This document shows, piece by piece, positions 44,069 through 56,224 of a stretch of 64,000 bases of DNA (its first letter is position 1; every line of letters begins with the position of its first letter). A model generated the notes under the pieces. It did not search any database. It saw nothing but the letters and a program-made list of their open reading frames with translations, and had not been told where the DNA came from. Both the position numbers and the translations under genes were made by a program. The stretch is from positions 103,805,422 to 103,869,421 of the forward strand of contig NC_073695.1 in NCBI RefSeq assembly GCF_029784165.1, in the 5' to 3' direction. Origin of the DNA: Wyeomyia smithii (lineage: Eukaryota > Arthropoda > Insecta > Diptera > Culicidae).

Positions 44069-45841
44069 TAAATGTGCCTCAAAGTTTAGGGAAAATGATT
44101 TCAAATTAGCCCAAACAGTCTAAAAGTACCTCTGCCAACGAGGAAAAGCAAAACAAAAAATATTTCACCTGTAGTTCTTAATAGGTTCTCAACATGTGCT
44201 CAGCTTGTCTGGAGAATCTCTCAAAAAAAAAAAACGTAGAGACAATTTTTGTTAATAGCAATGTTTTTTGTATCGATTTCTATTTAAAAAAACACTGCGG
44301 ACATTATGATTACCCCCTCCCCCCTTCCGTGGGTTTTGGTGATTAAAAATATGTTCACAGTCAAAATGGTTTGTTTTTATTGGTATAGTACATTTGGCAA
44401 AGTTGTAGATAATAATTTCGTCGTACCCCACCCACCACCCCCAAAAAATAAAAAATACCCTGTAAAAACTTTTTTTAATTGATGATCGGATAGTCATCAA
44501 TGTTTAACTAATCTTCTGCAATTGTCATAAAAAGATAGATTTTTAAAAAACGAGGTTGCAACTTTGCCAAATAGGTCACACCGATCAAACAAACCGTTTC
44601 GGCTTTAAAAATATTTGTAATCAACTATAGTTTCCAAACATAGCATTTTCAAATAGCTTCTCAAAAATGAGTTGTGTTTCAGAAAGTGAAGCCAATCGCA
44701 CAAAATGGTATCTTTTGCCCATAGAAACCTCCATGCAATGTTAAGTCAAAACAAAAATGACAAAAAAAAACAAATTTTTTTTGTGGAACTGTTCAGTAAC
44801 TATTGTGTTGTGTGTTTAACAAAAGTGGTCCTTCGAAAATTGTTGTTCATGAAAATATCGGTTATGAGCAGTGTATTTTGAGCTGCGAGTAAACATTTGA
44901 TGAAAATGGCTTTGTTTGTGACCCAAGTTCATTCGCTGCATACTTGCTAAGAGACACCTCAACCGGAGAAGCTAATTTGTAATGATTTTGTACTTGTGAC
45001 ATTACGAAAAAAAATCACACACCCAGTAATCGCACCGCAACATGCGAACGATTTAGGTGTAGATTGACAGTAAAGGTTGGCAAATTAGGCGATAATAAGG
45101 TTACCTTTTGCTTCTTTTTATTTAACGAAAGGTTCAGTGTTCATTCGCTAAATTATCTCTCGCTTTGTTCAGCAGAGTTATAAGTGTTGCCTAAATTTAG
45201 GTGGATGAGAGAACATTTAATTTGATTGTGAATATATGTATAATTCGTTACCAAAGGTCCAAAAACAACATATTCTAGAATGTCTCAATTTCTATATAGT
45301 TGAGATAAAAATCTTGTTTAATTCGCCATTTATAATCGGAGTCTTCGAAACATAATAATAGATGAAAATATTCATGTGTATATGTGTTTTGATTTCTCTT
45401 CAATAAGAGCGCCGTAAAACACTGTCAGGTGGATTACAGTTGTTGTTATTATATTGAGACACAATTACAGTCGTCACATCAACAATAGCAAAGCCCAGCA
45501 ACGGGCAGCAAGAAGTACGACAAAACTGGTAAAACCACGCAACCGGAAAGCGCATGCATCAACATTGGCACAACAAAGTTAGTAAGTTAGTAAGTGAGCA
45601 ACTAGAGAATCGCAAAATGAAAAGAAGCAAACAGTGGAAGACAAATATCGCCCACTGACAGAAAAAAAACATAAAGACTGGGTGGCAACCCAACTCAAAG
45701 TCATGAAAAAAAAAGATAAGCAAACAACAGAAAACTACGTGATTTCAGCACTAAAAGGCAAGAAACTTAATGTTGAAAAGTGCCACAAACAAAAGATAAG
45801 CGCAGACAAATTCTAGATTCATATAAATTAATTAGGCTTAC
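44069..45841. other. AT-rich repeat and probable intron; no gene
   Basis: 44270-44790 is a diverged relative of the repeat at 12480-13420. The rest (44800-45841) is unassigned. A short plus-strand frame at 45634-45816 is Lys-rich with no family resemblance and is not called. It probably belongs to the intron of the minus-strand gene whose exon ends at 45842. Confidence 0.45.
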
Positions 45842-46046
45842 CTTGCCTGCCAGGTTCACCATGACATCAGAGGTCACCTTCCTGGGGCTGAATTCGGTCA
45901 GGTTGAGTTTTTCGTTTTTCGCCACTGGTTTCGGCTGCTTTGTCGTTTTGGCAGGTGCATCGGATTGTTGGTAGACCGTGTCGACTTGAGCGGCACGGTC
46001 TGAGCTTAAGTCCCCCAACAACAACGGTGTTCTTTTTCGGTTCCAT
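45842..46046 (-). CDS. Likely first coding exon of an unidentified gene, apparent 1-base frameshift
   Basis: The minus strand has ATG at 46046-46044 (MEPKKNTVVVG) and a good donor GGCAAG|GTAAGC (exon end 45842). The ATG frame runs into a stop inside the exon. The neighbouring frame is open from a G5 run (46012-46016) to the donor and reads GDLSSDRAAQVDTVYQQ... ending VTSDVMVNLAGK. If the run held four G, ATG and the long frame would join smoothly. This could be a sequencing error or a real mutation. It has a basic linker (AKTTKQPKPVAKNEK). I do not recognise the product. It may or may not belong with the exon at 22130. Confidence 0.45.
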
Positions 46047-48268
46047 CGTGAATGCGTGTATGCTTGAAAGTATAATCGGCCGAACGAGAGAGTTAAGAAA
46101 ACTAAATTAAGGTGACGGGAGCCGTTGATGCAGAAGGTAATCGCAATCCAGAAAACGCAGCCTAGGAAAACAGTAGTGTAGCGCTAAAATGTGAATGTGA
46201 GAAACCCCAAAACCAGTAGGAAAAGGGAAGCGGAAAGACAACAGAAAAACAGAGCACTGTGCAAGTGTGGGGAGGGAATTGAAAAGTCATCGCCAGAAAG
46301 GATTGCGGTCGAGTGTGACGAGCGGCAGCTGAAAGCGAACAGTTAGTGGCTAGAGGTCTTAATAAGGTAATCATAGTTTGTGTATTGCGTCTTGCTTGTT
46401 TGAGATCATTGTTTGGAGCTTGAAGTTTTGGTAATGGTCATTGAACTACTGCTACTTGGTTGAGCTGATTTTGTAATATTTTTTTGGTTAAAATTAATAA
46501 TTTTGGATACATAACCAGAAACTAAGTTAAGTTTCTCAAAGTTACTCTTTACCTTTTGGCACGCAAGGAAAATAATAAATTATTGTTTTTGGTACAAGTT
46601 GAGAATCACTGTTTAGCTAAAAAAAAAACATTGTCAGCGGGATTATTGCTCATTGATTAATGTTTTGCACGCTCTTCATTGTACTTCAATCGAACTAGGG
46701 GTTTCACCAACAACCAACTACAACTTTATTCTATATTTAAAAACTGAGGAAACAACAAAAAAGTATATATTCGTTGAGTAATATTTATTAATTTTCAAGT
46801 CAATGTTTGCTAGATAGTTGCTGACGCTCAGGAGCAGACTGCGGTTGGCCATTTTTTTAAATCTAGTTTAAATTCCTAAACTCGTTATCGAGATTTCATT
46901 TCAGCACAATAAATTAGCCCTTTTCTTCTTTTTACTTTTTTAAAATAACAAAAATTGTTACAAATTCGACTATACAATTGATTTAAGCACATAGCACAAG
47001 TTTCCTTTCTCTTATGTTCAGCGCGATCATTCACTCTTTCTTCCTTCTTCGTTCGCCTTCAATGCAACATCAGCCGAAGGATTAAAACCCGCTCGAGTAG
47101 ATTTTTTTCAACATAGAGTAGTGTATGTAGCAGGATAATACTTACAGATTTTATGTACAGAATATTTATTCGACTTTGTGTTCTATCATCTAGATTTTTC
47201 TTCCTCGCGGAATAATTAATGGCCTTTTTATTTGTTGCTTTATGTTATTTTTCTTTCAATCTTTACAATCTAGATAGTTAAAATTTTGGTAACCGAAGTC
47301 AGAGTTGCTTCATTATAAGTATATTATACCGCTTAAGGAGAAAGAGTAGCGCGGAATATGTTTCAATTGGCTGAGAGAAAGCAAGCGTAATATCTCAGCA
47401 CCATTGTTCTGGAGAATAAACAAATGCTTTCTATTCATCGGGATACGATAATAGTCAAAATTATTATAGAACACCAGAAAGAAAAAAAGTATAATCCAAA
47501 TTTGAGTGTGTTGTAAAGAAGCCAGGAAATACAGCGTGACAGAAACACTCATTTTTTACGATTTTATCTAAGTGCATCTCTATGCGAAATAGGTAAATGA
47601 TAAAACATGAGTATTTTTGATTTGAATGAAACTTTGAATTTGCTTCGACTAGAGAACACATGATTTTCTAATAAAAAGCTAAATAAAATTCATACTTGGT
47701 AAAGTTTGAAAAAACTAAAATTGCTCATTTTTGCAAATTAGGTTTTCACTATTGAATATTATTTTATATTTTCAGCGTATACCTTTTCCATGTCTAGAAA
47801 TCAGTTTTCCATAACTTCAGACAATATTTCAATATTTTTTTCAAATACCAAATACCTAATACACCTACTAAAACCGGTACACCCTTTAAAAAAATAAAGC
47901 ATGAGTCAAACTGACCCAAATACCTGTAGACACATATCACACATATCATGTTCTCTAGAACTCGAATGCAAATACAAAGTTTAATTCAAATCAAAAATGT
48001 TTTAGATTTAGGTATTTTAGGGAGTAATTCACTTGAAACTATTACTAACACTCTTGTCAGTGTTATGCTCTGCAGCTTTCGGAATAATGCTTGTTTTGAA
48101 GAAAACAATAAATTGTCAAAAATTGTTATGGTTTCTGCAACTGGAAATTTATCTCTGTAGTCTCTGACACTTTTGATTTTTTTTTATTTAAATTTAGTTT
48201 ATGCATAGGTAGATAACAAAGCTAAAAATGGCTCTAAAACTCATATTGGAAAAAAAGAAAGATTCTAA
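46047..48268. other. Intergenic / upstream region; no gene recognised
   Basis: The first few hundred bases should include the promoter and 5' UTR of the minus-strand exon at 45842. The rest is AT-rich with only short frames on both strands. No element termini were identified. Confidence 0.4.
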
Positions 48269-48521
48269 CACAGACTAACAGACGTAACATTAGTACTCAG
48301 CTCCATCGCCACAAAAAACGATCATTTCAAATTTCCAATCGACAAGTCATCGGGCGATAAAACCGTCTATGGCGCAGTCATGCAATCTCAAACGTATTTT
48401 GTGCTTCCCAATTTGATGTACGCTAGCGCTGATGTCGCAATACGAGACGCAGCGCGAACACGGCAGCAGACGGTGTTAGTGTTACTAACGTAAAGTACTG
48501 TGTTATGTCTGTTAGTCTGTG
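48269..48521. mobile_element. 253-bp MITE with CACAGACTAACAGAC ends
   Basis: The left end CACAGACTAACAGACGTAAC is mirrored by GTTATGTCTGTTAGTCTGTG at the right, with one mismatch in 20. AGTAC follows on both sides. There is no coding capacity and no clear target duplication. Relatives in this window: a left part at 56466-56575, a right part ending at 61249, and a shorter element at 56656-56780. Confidence 0.8.
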
Positions 48522-49100
48522 ATCATAGCTTTTTAACCAAACAAATAAAATTTGGTGCCCCTAGCAAAGATAGAAGTCCGTCAAAAAGTCACAGAATAAT
48601 TGCTTCATTTGAGTCTCTGAAGACTTAACACACTTTTAATTTGGCTAGGAGTACAGAAATACCAAAATTAGTTTTGCCTTAGAGCTCAAACTGAAAAAAA
48701 TGAAAGATTATAACATTTTAATCGTTTCTGTGAATTGTGGCGTCCTTAGCTACCTCGGAAGTTCAAAAAGTCTTTAAAGATATAAGTTTTATTATAAGCA
48801 AACGTAGAAGCGACGCACCCGTCGAGCAATTACTCTGCGGCCTAAAACTAAATGCTACAAGTTGCACTCATTACAAGACAACGCGTTTGAAATCTAGATA
48901 AAATTTCTGGAATTGATATTTAAGCAAAGCATCCAAATGATACAAATTAGAACGCCATATTCTATTTGACCGGAAAGCTTCGTTACAAAAAAAAGGTCTT
49001 GAGGATTATTTTATTAAAGAAAAATAAGATTAGCATTACAACCACATTTTTTCTCTTCAATTAAAAAGAAAAACCATAAAAAAAAATTAAAAACTGATTG
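48522..49100. other. AT-rich spacer between MITEs
   Basis: Nothing recognisable; no long frames. Confidence 0.4.
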
Positions 49101-49859
49101 TACACGCAAAAGTTGGATGGTGCCAACCCAGTACAAAATTGTGCGTTTTTAGCGCATTGATGTAGTTTGAAACCAGTACAATGATTGCGTGTTGGGCATA
49201 ACGCAAATCATGCTCTCAACTCTGCTCCGCTCCGTTTCAACTGGTGTTAGTATCGTCATGTTGATTTGTACTGGTGTTGATAATATTTTTCATAAGGTTG
49301 CTCTCTTTGAAACAGTGCAACCAGCAATCAATACTGATACTTTGAGTACTGACTAGATTAAAGAAAATATTAACTGATCGGTTCACTTTCATGAATCCGG
49401 TCATTCAAAACCATCATTGAATCATTAACAATTAAAAGGACATTAAGTTTGTTCAAAACATTTTGCATTTATCTATGATTCTGGTTTTATTCATCTGCCT
49501 ATGATTCCACGTTACTGGCACCAGCGTCATTAAGTTGTGTGGGGGAACATGGATCGCTGAAAGTTGTTTAAGCTGCAGAGTATTATGAGGGATGAGCAAG
49601 TTGTTCATATCAACCGGCGCACGAAAACGAAGCACGATTTGTCGAGCGTCCTAAAATGATCGTTCGCCCGAAACTGAAGTTTACCGGAACATCACGATTC
49701 TGGTGTATATGATATTATTCTGATTTCAATCCATGTCAATGTGTTCGCAGTACAACTGTTGCGTTATGCATTTCACACCTTTATTGTGCGATTTCAGTGC
49801 AAAATTTGTGCGAATCCGGAAGACACATTGATTGTGCAAGACTTCAACTTTTGCGTGTA
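49101..49859. mobile_element. MITE-like element of about 759 bp with TACACGCAAAAGTTG ends
   Basis: TACACGCAAAAGTTG at the left is mirrored by CAACTTTTGCGTGTA at the right (15 bases, exact). No transposase was found. TA at each end may be a 2-bp target, as in Tc1/mariner-type MITEs, but this is not decisive. Confidence 0.65.
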
Positions 49860-50073
49860 GAAACCAGAGATAAATTTGAGTTTGTTTACGGAAAACGTAA
49901 TGATATTTTTCGCACATAGCGAATTTACGGGTTTGACTTTTTTATTACAACAGGTGTCAACAGTAAATAAATACACACGTAAACAAACCGATTGACAGCT
50001 GTTGGTTGTATAGAGTGTGATTGAGACTCTAATTTTGACATCGGTCTGAAGTATGTTTACAGAAGAAATACTC

Positions 50074-50652
50074 ATGTCGAACTCGTTTTCGCGGTGTAAC
50101 TACACTCGGACTACACTTTCTACCTAAATTATTTTTTCACTTTCCGGACTACATTTTATCTCTCTCTGACTACACTTTTTCTGTCCCGGACTACCCCCGA
50201 ACTGAGCAGAGTGTATTTTTGTGAGTTACCAACACATTTTCACGTATGTGTCAAAACTGTTTGTTTAAGGGTGCGATATGACAACGACGATCACTTCCAT
50301 CAATAGTGATATGTCTGCCACGAGTACCTAGACTAAAGAAGAAGTATACCACAAAAGATCAAAATAATGGTCGCAGTAGTCCAAATCTTACAAAAAAAAA
50401 CTGGTTTGTTTTGGTTCTCGTTCCACGTGGTAAAGTGTCAGGTGAATTTTTTTTCAGCACATTTGCGAGATGGAAATCTAAAATGGAAACGAGACAAAAT
50501 GACGATGGCGATAATGACCAATCAAAACAAATTGACAGCTATCCCTATTGTTACGCATACCAATGCAACTACACAGAAAATGTTTTTTTTTTCAAGCTGT
50601 GAAGTGTAGTCCGGGACGTTGTAGCTATACTGCGAAAAAACGAATTCAACAT
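50074..50652. mobile_element. Inverted-repeat element of about 579 bp
   Basis: ATGTCGAACTCGTTTTCGC at the left faces GCGAAAAAACGAATTCAACAT at the right as an imperfect inverted repeat, which continues inward through TGTAACTACAC and CCGGACTACAC with gaps. The left arm then carries CCGGACTACA-type motifs several times (50108-50195). No ORF is recognised. 49860-50073 is unassigned. Confidence 0.55.
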
Positions 50653-51438
50653 CAGAAAGAGAGAGAGACAGAGTGAGAGAGATAGGCGATGAAAAACGCC
50701 AATTTGGCAACTGGGTTCCAGGTTCTCAAAGCGCATTATTGACTAACTTTTTGATTCAACTGGTACAACCTGTAATGATAAAAGTCCAGGGAAATATTAA
50801 AGTGCATCACAAAAACCGTGAAAGTGTAAATTTTTATGTATTCAATTTTATGCACTTTCTCTCGGTTAAAAAGAACTGTAATAATGCAATTTTATAGCAT
50901 TCTTAATTCATTGTTTGGCAATGAAATAAGAAAATAGTATAAAAAGGTGTATAAAAGGAGGTGTTCCTTTATTGTACCTAACTATAGTACAATACCTCTT
51001 TATTACCCTTCTTTTTTTCTTTTCCCTGCTTTTGGCACCATAGGCAAAAACATCATATCAAGGAGACTGGTATCTCTGGATCGATCCCATCAAATCTTAT
51101 TAATTTTTATATTTTTCTTCTTCTCGCACATCCATAGCCCTGTTGTTCTTTTTTTTCTGGATGGCGTGCTACGCTACGCAGTGATGCCATTCGCACGGAA
51201 TATAATTAAATGCTTTTAATGCTAATTTTCAAAATAATGTTACGTTAGGTAAATAAATAACATGAAACAAAAATGTACTCTAAGAACATTAAAGGCTGCG
51301 TAAAAGCTGATTATTGGTGTGTAAATATCTATTAGAACGAAATGAAGGCAGACGACTGTTGGTAAAAAGGTTTTTTTTATTTAGGTATAAAAATACCAAA
51401 TTATTTAAAAACAAGATAAGAATGTCAAACAAGTGAAA
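50653..51438. other. Spacer with GA-rich microsatellite; 3' flank of the P-like pseudogene
   Basis: A GAGAGAGAGACAGAGTGAGAGAG tract lies at about 50658-50682. The rest is AT-rich. I looked for P-element terminal repeats here and at 53480-53800 and found none. Confidence 0.4.
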
Positions 51439-53101
51439 TCAGTACGGCATGTATCTGCTGTCAAATTTTTTCTCGCGGTTTTTCGCTTCGCCAGTTTTCA
51501 AACGGAATTGCACAATTTTTCTAACCAGTACATCTTTGAATTCTTCGTGGTTAAATAAATGACTTGGAAGAAGTTCCACCTCCTTTAGAATTTTTTCTTG
51601 TACCTGATGTTCCTGACTCGAAGCTTTGGGCTTCGAAATAATACTTCCATCACTCGGAAAAACTCAAATATCCGTTTTGAGATATTGTAGTACCCCTTCC
51701 TCCCGCGAATACGAGTAAAATTAGAGGAATTATTTTCGAGGTATTGAGGCTGGAGCAGGTGTTTCAGGCATTTTTGACATGTAAGCGGACGCGTGGCCAT
51801 TTTCCGACATATATGCGAGCGCATCCAACAGTTCTTTAGATTCTGCGATCAAAGATTCGTAATCTAAATAGTAACATATTGCTTCTTCAGAATTTGTTTT
51901 CGATTGCACCCTGTTGTTGAAAAAGTGAAAAACTAACATATTTTTCAACCTTTTTATATTAATGTTTTCCTGTCTTACCTGGTGTTGTCTTCTTCATGTG
52001 GTTGTAGAATCTCACTGGACTCAGTGAATTTATCTTTCAGCAATTTCTTCTTACGCAACTTCATCAAATCCATCAAACTCTTGCTCTTGATCGTGCATGT
52101 AATAGGAAGATTGGACCTTTGTCATATACTGCGTTAATGTGTTGATCTCCAGAATTTGTGAAAATTGTAATGATGTCGGACGACGCTGTTTGAAACGGAC
52201 CAACGAAAACACACTTTCAAGGCAATCCTGTATGAACTTAGCTGTTAAAACTATTTTGTGCCCTTTCTTCAAAAGACGGTCGCTCTGCCTTAGCACAGTT
52301 TGTGTGCACATTGTAAGTGCTGATTTCCACGGTTTCCAATGACCTAGTGCCCCAACTCTTACGTCATGTATCAACTGGGAAGTTTGGTTTAAATGATCAC
52401 ACACGCTTTTGTAGTAATCAGGGTTATTCAATCTCAGCGATACGTCTTCAGAGCGGTTGGTCATCATTGCATATCAAAGGGTAATATCTTCCAGATAAGC
52501 TGCAGTGGCTAGTAGCGAAGGATTTTTTTTCTCCAAGGCTGCAAACCGAAGAGTACTTGCGTTATCTAAATTGCAAAATTTAGTGGAGTTTGATACCTTC
52601 ATCTTATCAACAGATGACATTTTTGCTTCGAAATTAACATCTACTTCCTTTAGCGTATATTCCTTTAGCGTTCAACTGGTTGCCATGCTCATAACTGACA
52701 AGCTCCTTCAAGTGGTCCCGGTGTACAATACTGGATGGGAGTTTCTTGAGCTCAATATACCACTCTGGTAAGGTCAGGTAAACATTGTTCAACCATCCGT
52801 GGACTATTTTTTTAAAAACGTGCACTGCATCAGGGATAATCTCCAATCGACGTGAGCTATCTAACAGATGATCGAGGGAAGTTAGTTGTTCCGATTACCT
52901 GATCTTTGCTTGAGCAGTACACGCGTGCTTCCTCCGTACTTAATTCATCGAGCTAATCCTGCAGTCCCTATCTTCCTTGGTCATAGTTGCTACTTTGCTC
53001 TGTTGCAATATAAAAATGTCTTCCAGGGTTCCTATGAACATCACAATTGTTGGATTTGATTAACTAAATGTTCTAATAACACTTAGAACAAGTTAGTTTA
53101 C

Positions 53102-53245
53102 CGGTATCATAATGAATCCTCTCAACATGTCGCGTAAGCGTCCTACTGGAAGATAAGGAAAACCTTTTTCTATTAGCTTCTCGTAGCCACCTCCACAAGC
53201 GAAGCGAACCTTAAGTCCCTTTACAATCGTTTCACGGACATGTGC
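53102..53245 (-). CDS. Exon 2 of the P-like pseudogene
   Basis: 48 codons in phase 0 between acceptor TTGCAG and donor GTAAAC. The protein AHVRETIVKGLKVRFACGGG continues to YEKLIEKGFPYLP, matching the segment after the THAP domain in P transposases (RFACG..GY..L pattern). The intron between exons 1 and 2 is 61 bp. The 71-bp intron that should follow ends at CATAG, but the phase no longer fits the next readable segment. Confidence 0.8.
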
Positions 53246-53306
53246 CTGCAAGTGGGTATTTTCAAAATTTAATTCACAACGGATTCAATAGTAGAATTTA
53301 GTTTAC

Positions 53307-53477
53307 ACTGCACAATCTACTTCCGGCAGTCACATTAAACAACGGTATGTCGCTTTCGTGCTTCACGCAAAGCCGTATCCAATTCTTGCGCACTTCTAGA
53401 TCTTTTGGAAAACGGTAGAAGTGATAAACCCGATGAGACCTCTTACTACGTCGGCAATTGTACGCTTTGCACTTCAT
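53307..53477 (-). CDS. THAP-domain exon 1 of the P-like pseudogene
   Basis: 57 codons from the ATG at 53475-53477 (MKCKAYNCRRSKRSH), ending in phase 0 at donor GTAAAC. THAP zinc-coordinating residues are C3, C8 and C56, with the histidine (H59) supplied by exon 2, so the C2CH set is complete across the splice. FPKD (23-26) and W33 are the expected core residues. This is the sequence-specific DNA-binding domain that would recognise the element ends. Confidence 0.82.
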
Positions 53478-55200
53478 TTCGAATATTCACTTGAATATTC
53501 TAGATATTTAGTAAGAAGCGAAACCGTAAATACCACACCATGAAACAAAACAAAGGAAATATGCCACCCAGCAATATTGCCAAAATCAAAACGATAAGCC
53601 TGATGGTAAATTTAGGCGCACTCGGAGTTTTCAATTTCAGCCATTCAACGAGTGGTTCCCAAAGTGGATGCAAATCTATACCCAGTTGGCTCTCCTTAGA
53701 TACAAAGACAAGCGTCTAATCAAACAGTGGTAGCCTGTTATGAAAGTGATAGTAATTACATCGCATTCGAATGCATTCGCACATATACTAACATGCGTCA
53801 GTTCCACCTGCACTCAATAGACTGTGCTGCCAGAACTGTCGCTCGATTTCAGGCAGAGTTCTTAGTCTTCTTGATATGATGTTTTTGCCATAGGTGATCC
53901 ATACAGCCAATGAAGTCAAGTTTTGGTTGTCGTTACCTTTCTTGATTGTTTGGCTCAGTATTTGCCAGTTCGTTTGGCCCACAACATTCTCTCCGCCTAT
54001 CCCTCACTCTGAGTATTGCTAGTTTATAGGAATTCATGATCTGGAACCCGACTAATCGAATTACAGGCAGCAAACAAACCAATGACTGTAAAACTGGTGA
54101 ACGCGAGTTCATCCATGCTAAAAAGACATACTCTCTGTTTGCTTAAACTTCCAGGTTATTTTTTTTCTACCGTTTCGTGAAGGTTTGAACAAACTAGAGA
54201 ACTCGCCCAGTAAGTTAGACTTTGAGAAAAGCAACCTAAATAAAAACAACAACACTAATAAAAATTCAGCATTTCTAGTAAGGCAGTTCCTATAATATCA
54301 ATTGTTAAAGTTTAATTTACGAGTATTTGACACTGGTTGGTCCGGTAGTGGGTATACTGAACGGAACAATTTTCGCTACGCTTCGTTGGACTATTATAGT
54401 ATCTAATAAAAGTGAGTATCGGTTTGATTGGTCGAACGGTTTGATGCAAAACATAAGTGTTTATCTCTTTTCTCTCATCATGTTAGTTGCAATGATTTAT
54501 CCAAGATTGTTGGAATGTTTTCTTCGAGCTATAAATATTTGGCATTTGTTATAGTGATAAAATTTATCAATAATCAAATATAAATAGTATTTTTACACAT
54601 TATACACAAATTTGTACTATAACTTTATAATTAAATAAAGCAAAGACTCTTTCTCTGTATTATCATACAAGAAAACATGACTCGTTTTCCATTATTTACA
54701 AATATTGAAAAGGGTGCAATTAGAAACGTACCTAATAGTTTTGGTCATAGAGAAACAATACTAACTACAAGCTAATTTTTGGCATTCTTTAAGGTTGAAT
54801 TGTAAATTCCCTTCGTGAGTTGATATAACGTAGAAAGGATCTCTTTTATAACGCAGTCATTCGTTTAATTCGAGCGGGCGGCGTTTAAAACAGAACCTCT
54901 TTGTCGACAAATTAGACCCGATGAGAGTGGGGGAGAGAAAGGAAAATTTTTCCGGACCCACGGATCTCTTTTACTTTTTTCCGGGTCCGGATTTCTCCCA
55001 ACGGGCCTTCAAGGAGTGAATTAAGTATGATGATTGTTGTGTAAAAGATTTTGCCTATGTGATAAGCGGAGGGATCTCGGAGATTATTTGGACGAAGTGG
55101 GACAGAGGAAGGTTGAGAGGTGGGTTGTCAAGTTCTGTGTTTGACGATTGGTCGGTGTGTCTAATTTGTTAATTCAACAATTGGTGTTATGAAGCCTATT
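53478..55200. other. Spacer and presumed 3' UTR of the Vein-like gene; no gene recognised
   Basis: 53478-54600 is unassigned AT-rich DNA. A hydrophobic plus-strand frame at 54327-54554 has no support as a gene. 54650-55200 probably includes the 3' UTR of the minus-strand gene ending at 55201; it contains a GC-richer patch at 54870-55020. Confidence 0.4.
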
Positions 55201-55321
55201 TTAGCAATAGTAACCTCCATATCCGTAACCGTAGGAGCAATCCTGGTGCTTACTGGACGTTGTTGGATGATAGTCGATGTCTTTGTTTTCGCACTTTTGA
55301 CCCGAGAAGCCTTTCGGGCAC
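55201..55321 (-). CDS. vn: Last exon of a Vein/neuregulin-like gene (end of EGF domain)
   Basis: After acceptor TTTTCCAG the exon completes an Arg codon and reads CPKGFSGQKCENKDIDYHPT, then a short Gly/Tyr-rich tail ending GYYC and TAA (55201-55203). It supplies the fifth and sixth cysteines of the EGF domain. The protein ends 30 residues after the EGF with no transmembrane segment, in line with a directly secreted ligand such as Drosophila Vein. Its phase matches the previous exon exactly. 55322-55493 is the intron. Confidence 0.75.
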
Positions 55322-55493
55322 CTGGAAAAGGAGATGTATATTCGGTTAATAAAAAACTTGTAGCATCAGATAACAAAGCATTTCGTCGACCATTTTTTCC
55401 TGTTTGGAATTACAAAAGCTGTCGACATGATACAATTGCCTTCAACTTTGTCTCTCGAATGCAATTCATGAAGTTGCCGGTATTAAACATTAC

Positions 55494-55617
55494 CTGCATG
55501 CCCACTCTAGAATTTCCTCAAAGTGTATGCAGGAGCCACCGTTGAGGCAGAAGTGTTCAGCTCCTTGCCCTCGGCAAGGTGGAGGATAGTGCGGAGATTC
55601 TGTCGAGTGTGTCGGCT
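55494..55617 (-). CDS. vn: Vein/neuregulin-like gene, EGF exon
   Basis: The exon lies between TATTTTCAG and the donor GCAG|GTAATG and starts and ends inside codons. It encodes a Pro/Ser/Thr linker (PTHSTESPHYPPP) and the first four EGF cysteines: CRGQGAEHFCLNGGSC, then IHFEEILEWAC. Together with the last exon the spacing is C-x8-C-x5-C-x10-C-x1-C-x8-C, the canonical EGF spacing. The EGF domain would bind and activate the EGF receptor. 55618-56224 is a 607-bp intron without features. Confidence 0.78.
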
Positions 55618-56224
55618 CTGAAAATAGACAGAAAAAATCCATAACCGATGCATAAATCAACGAGACTAAATGTGCAGTAAGAGTTGGACTTTGGAGAAAC
55701 GTTGCCAGGATTATAATGATTTTATGTGATTAATTCACTATCTTTGTCAAGGTATAACTTATTTGTTTCATTTATTTGAATTTGAATCTTGAGCTTATGA
55801 TGCAACGGTAAAAGCTGTGTCGTACCTTAACAACATTTCCCCACATAATAAAAACGTTCGCTCTTCATCTGACCGTGGAAGTGTGGGTTGTTGATACATG
55901 TCATATTTCATTAGAAATAATAACGTTTATATTTGTCTCCGGTGTATGTTTTTTTTTCGAGACCACTGCCAAACTACAACACAACACGAATTTCGACATC
56001 GTTAATTTTCAAATTAATCTTGGAGAAAAGATGTGTTGCAACATGTTGCAGACACATCTGCCGGTCAGCTCGTGGGTGTTTTGCATTTGAATTTCGGGGA
56101 TACACATTCACCTGATCAGCCATAGCGGAATAGTAAATGCAAATGGTAAGGCAAGCTAGTAAGATCATCTCACAACAACGCACATTTCCGGTTAGAGGAT
56201 AGAAACTATTCAATTTATAATTAC

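Larger units (their letters stand above)
51439..53477 (-). pseudogene. P-element-like (THAP/P) transposase pseudogene
   Basis: The gene starts with two clean exons (53307-53477 and 53102-53245). The third part begins near 53030 with ILQQSKVATMTKEDRDC, followed by a frameshift before LDELSTEEARVYC. The GTPase-insert-like region is at about 52845-52480 (DAVHVFKKIVHGWLNNVYL, LPSSIVHRDHLKELVS) and contains a 15-bp tandem duplication (52645-52674) and a frameshift. An in-frame TGA at 52474-52476 replaces a residue before YAMMTNRSEDVS. The C-terminal part has TAKFIQDCLESVFSLVR, the conserved QDCLE-F block of P transposases. Further frameshifts follow, to a final stop at 51439-51441 (DSRYMPY). At least four lesions make it inactive. 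Confidence 0.85.

Noticed and set aside
45634..45816. Lys-rich 60-codon plus-strand frame
   Set aside because: Composition follows local A-richness; lies opposite a probable intron.
22130..46046. Joining the exon at 45842-46046 directly to the exon at 22130-22227 as one gene
   Set aside because: In its long open frame the first exon ends in phase 0, whereas the convincing frame of the second needs phase 1; other exons may exist, so the link is unproven.
54327..54554. Hydrophobic 75-codon frame that could suggest a small membrane protein
   Set aside because: AT-rich DNA readily gives such frames; no start context, splice site or relative recognised.
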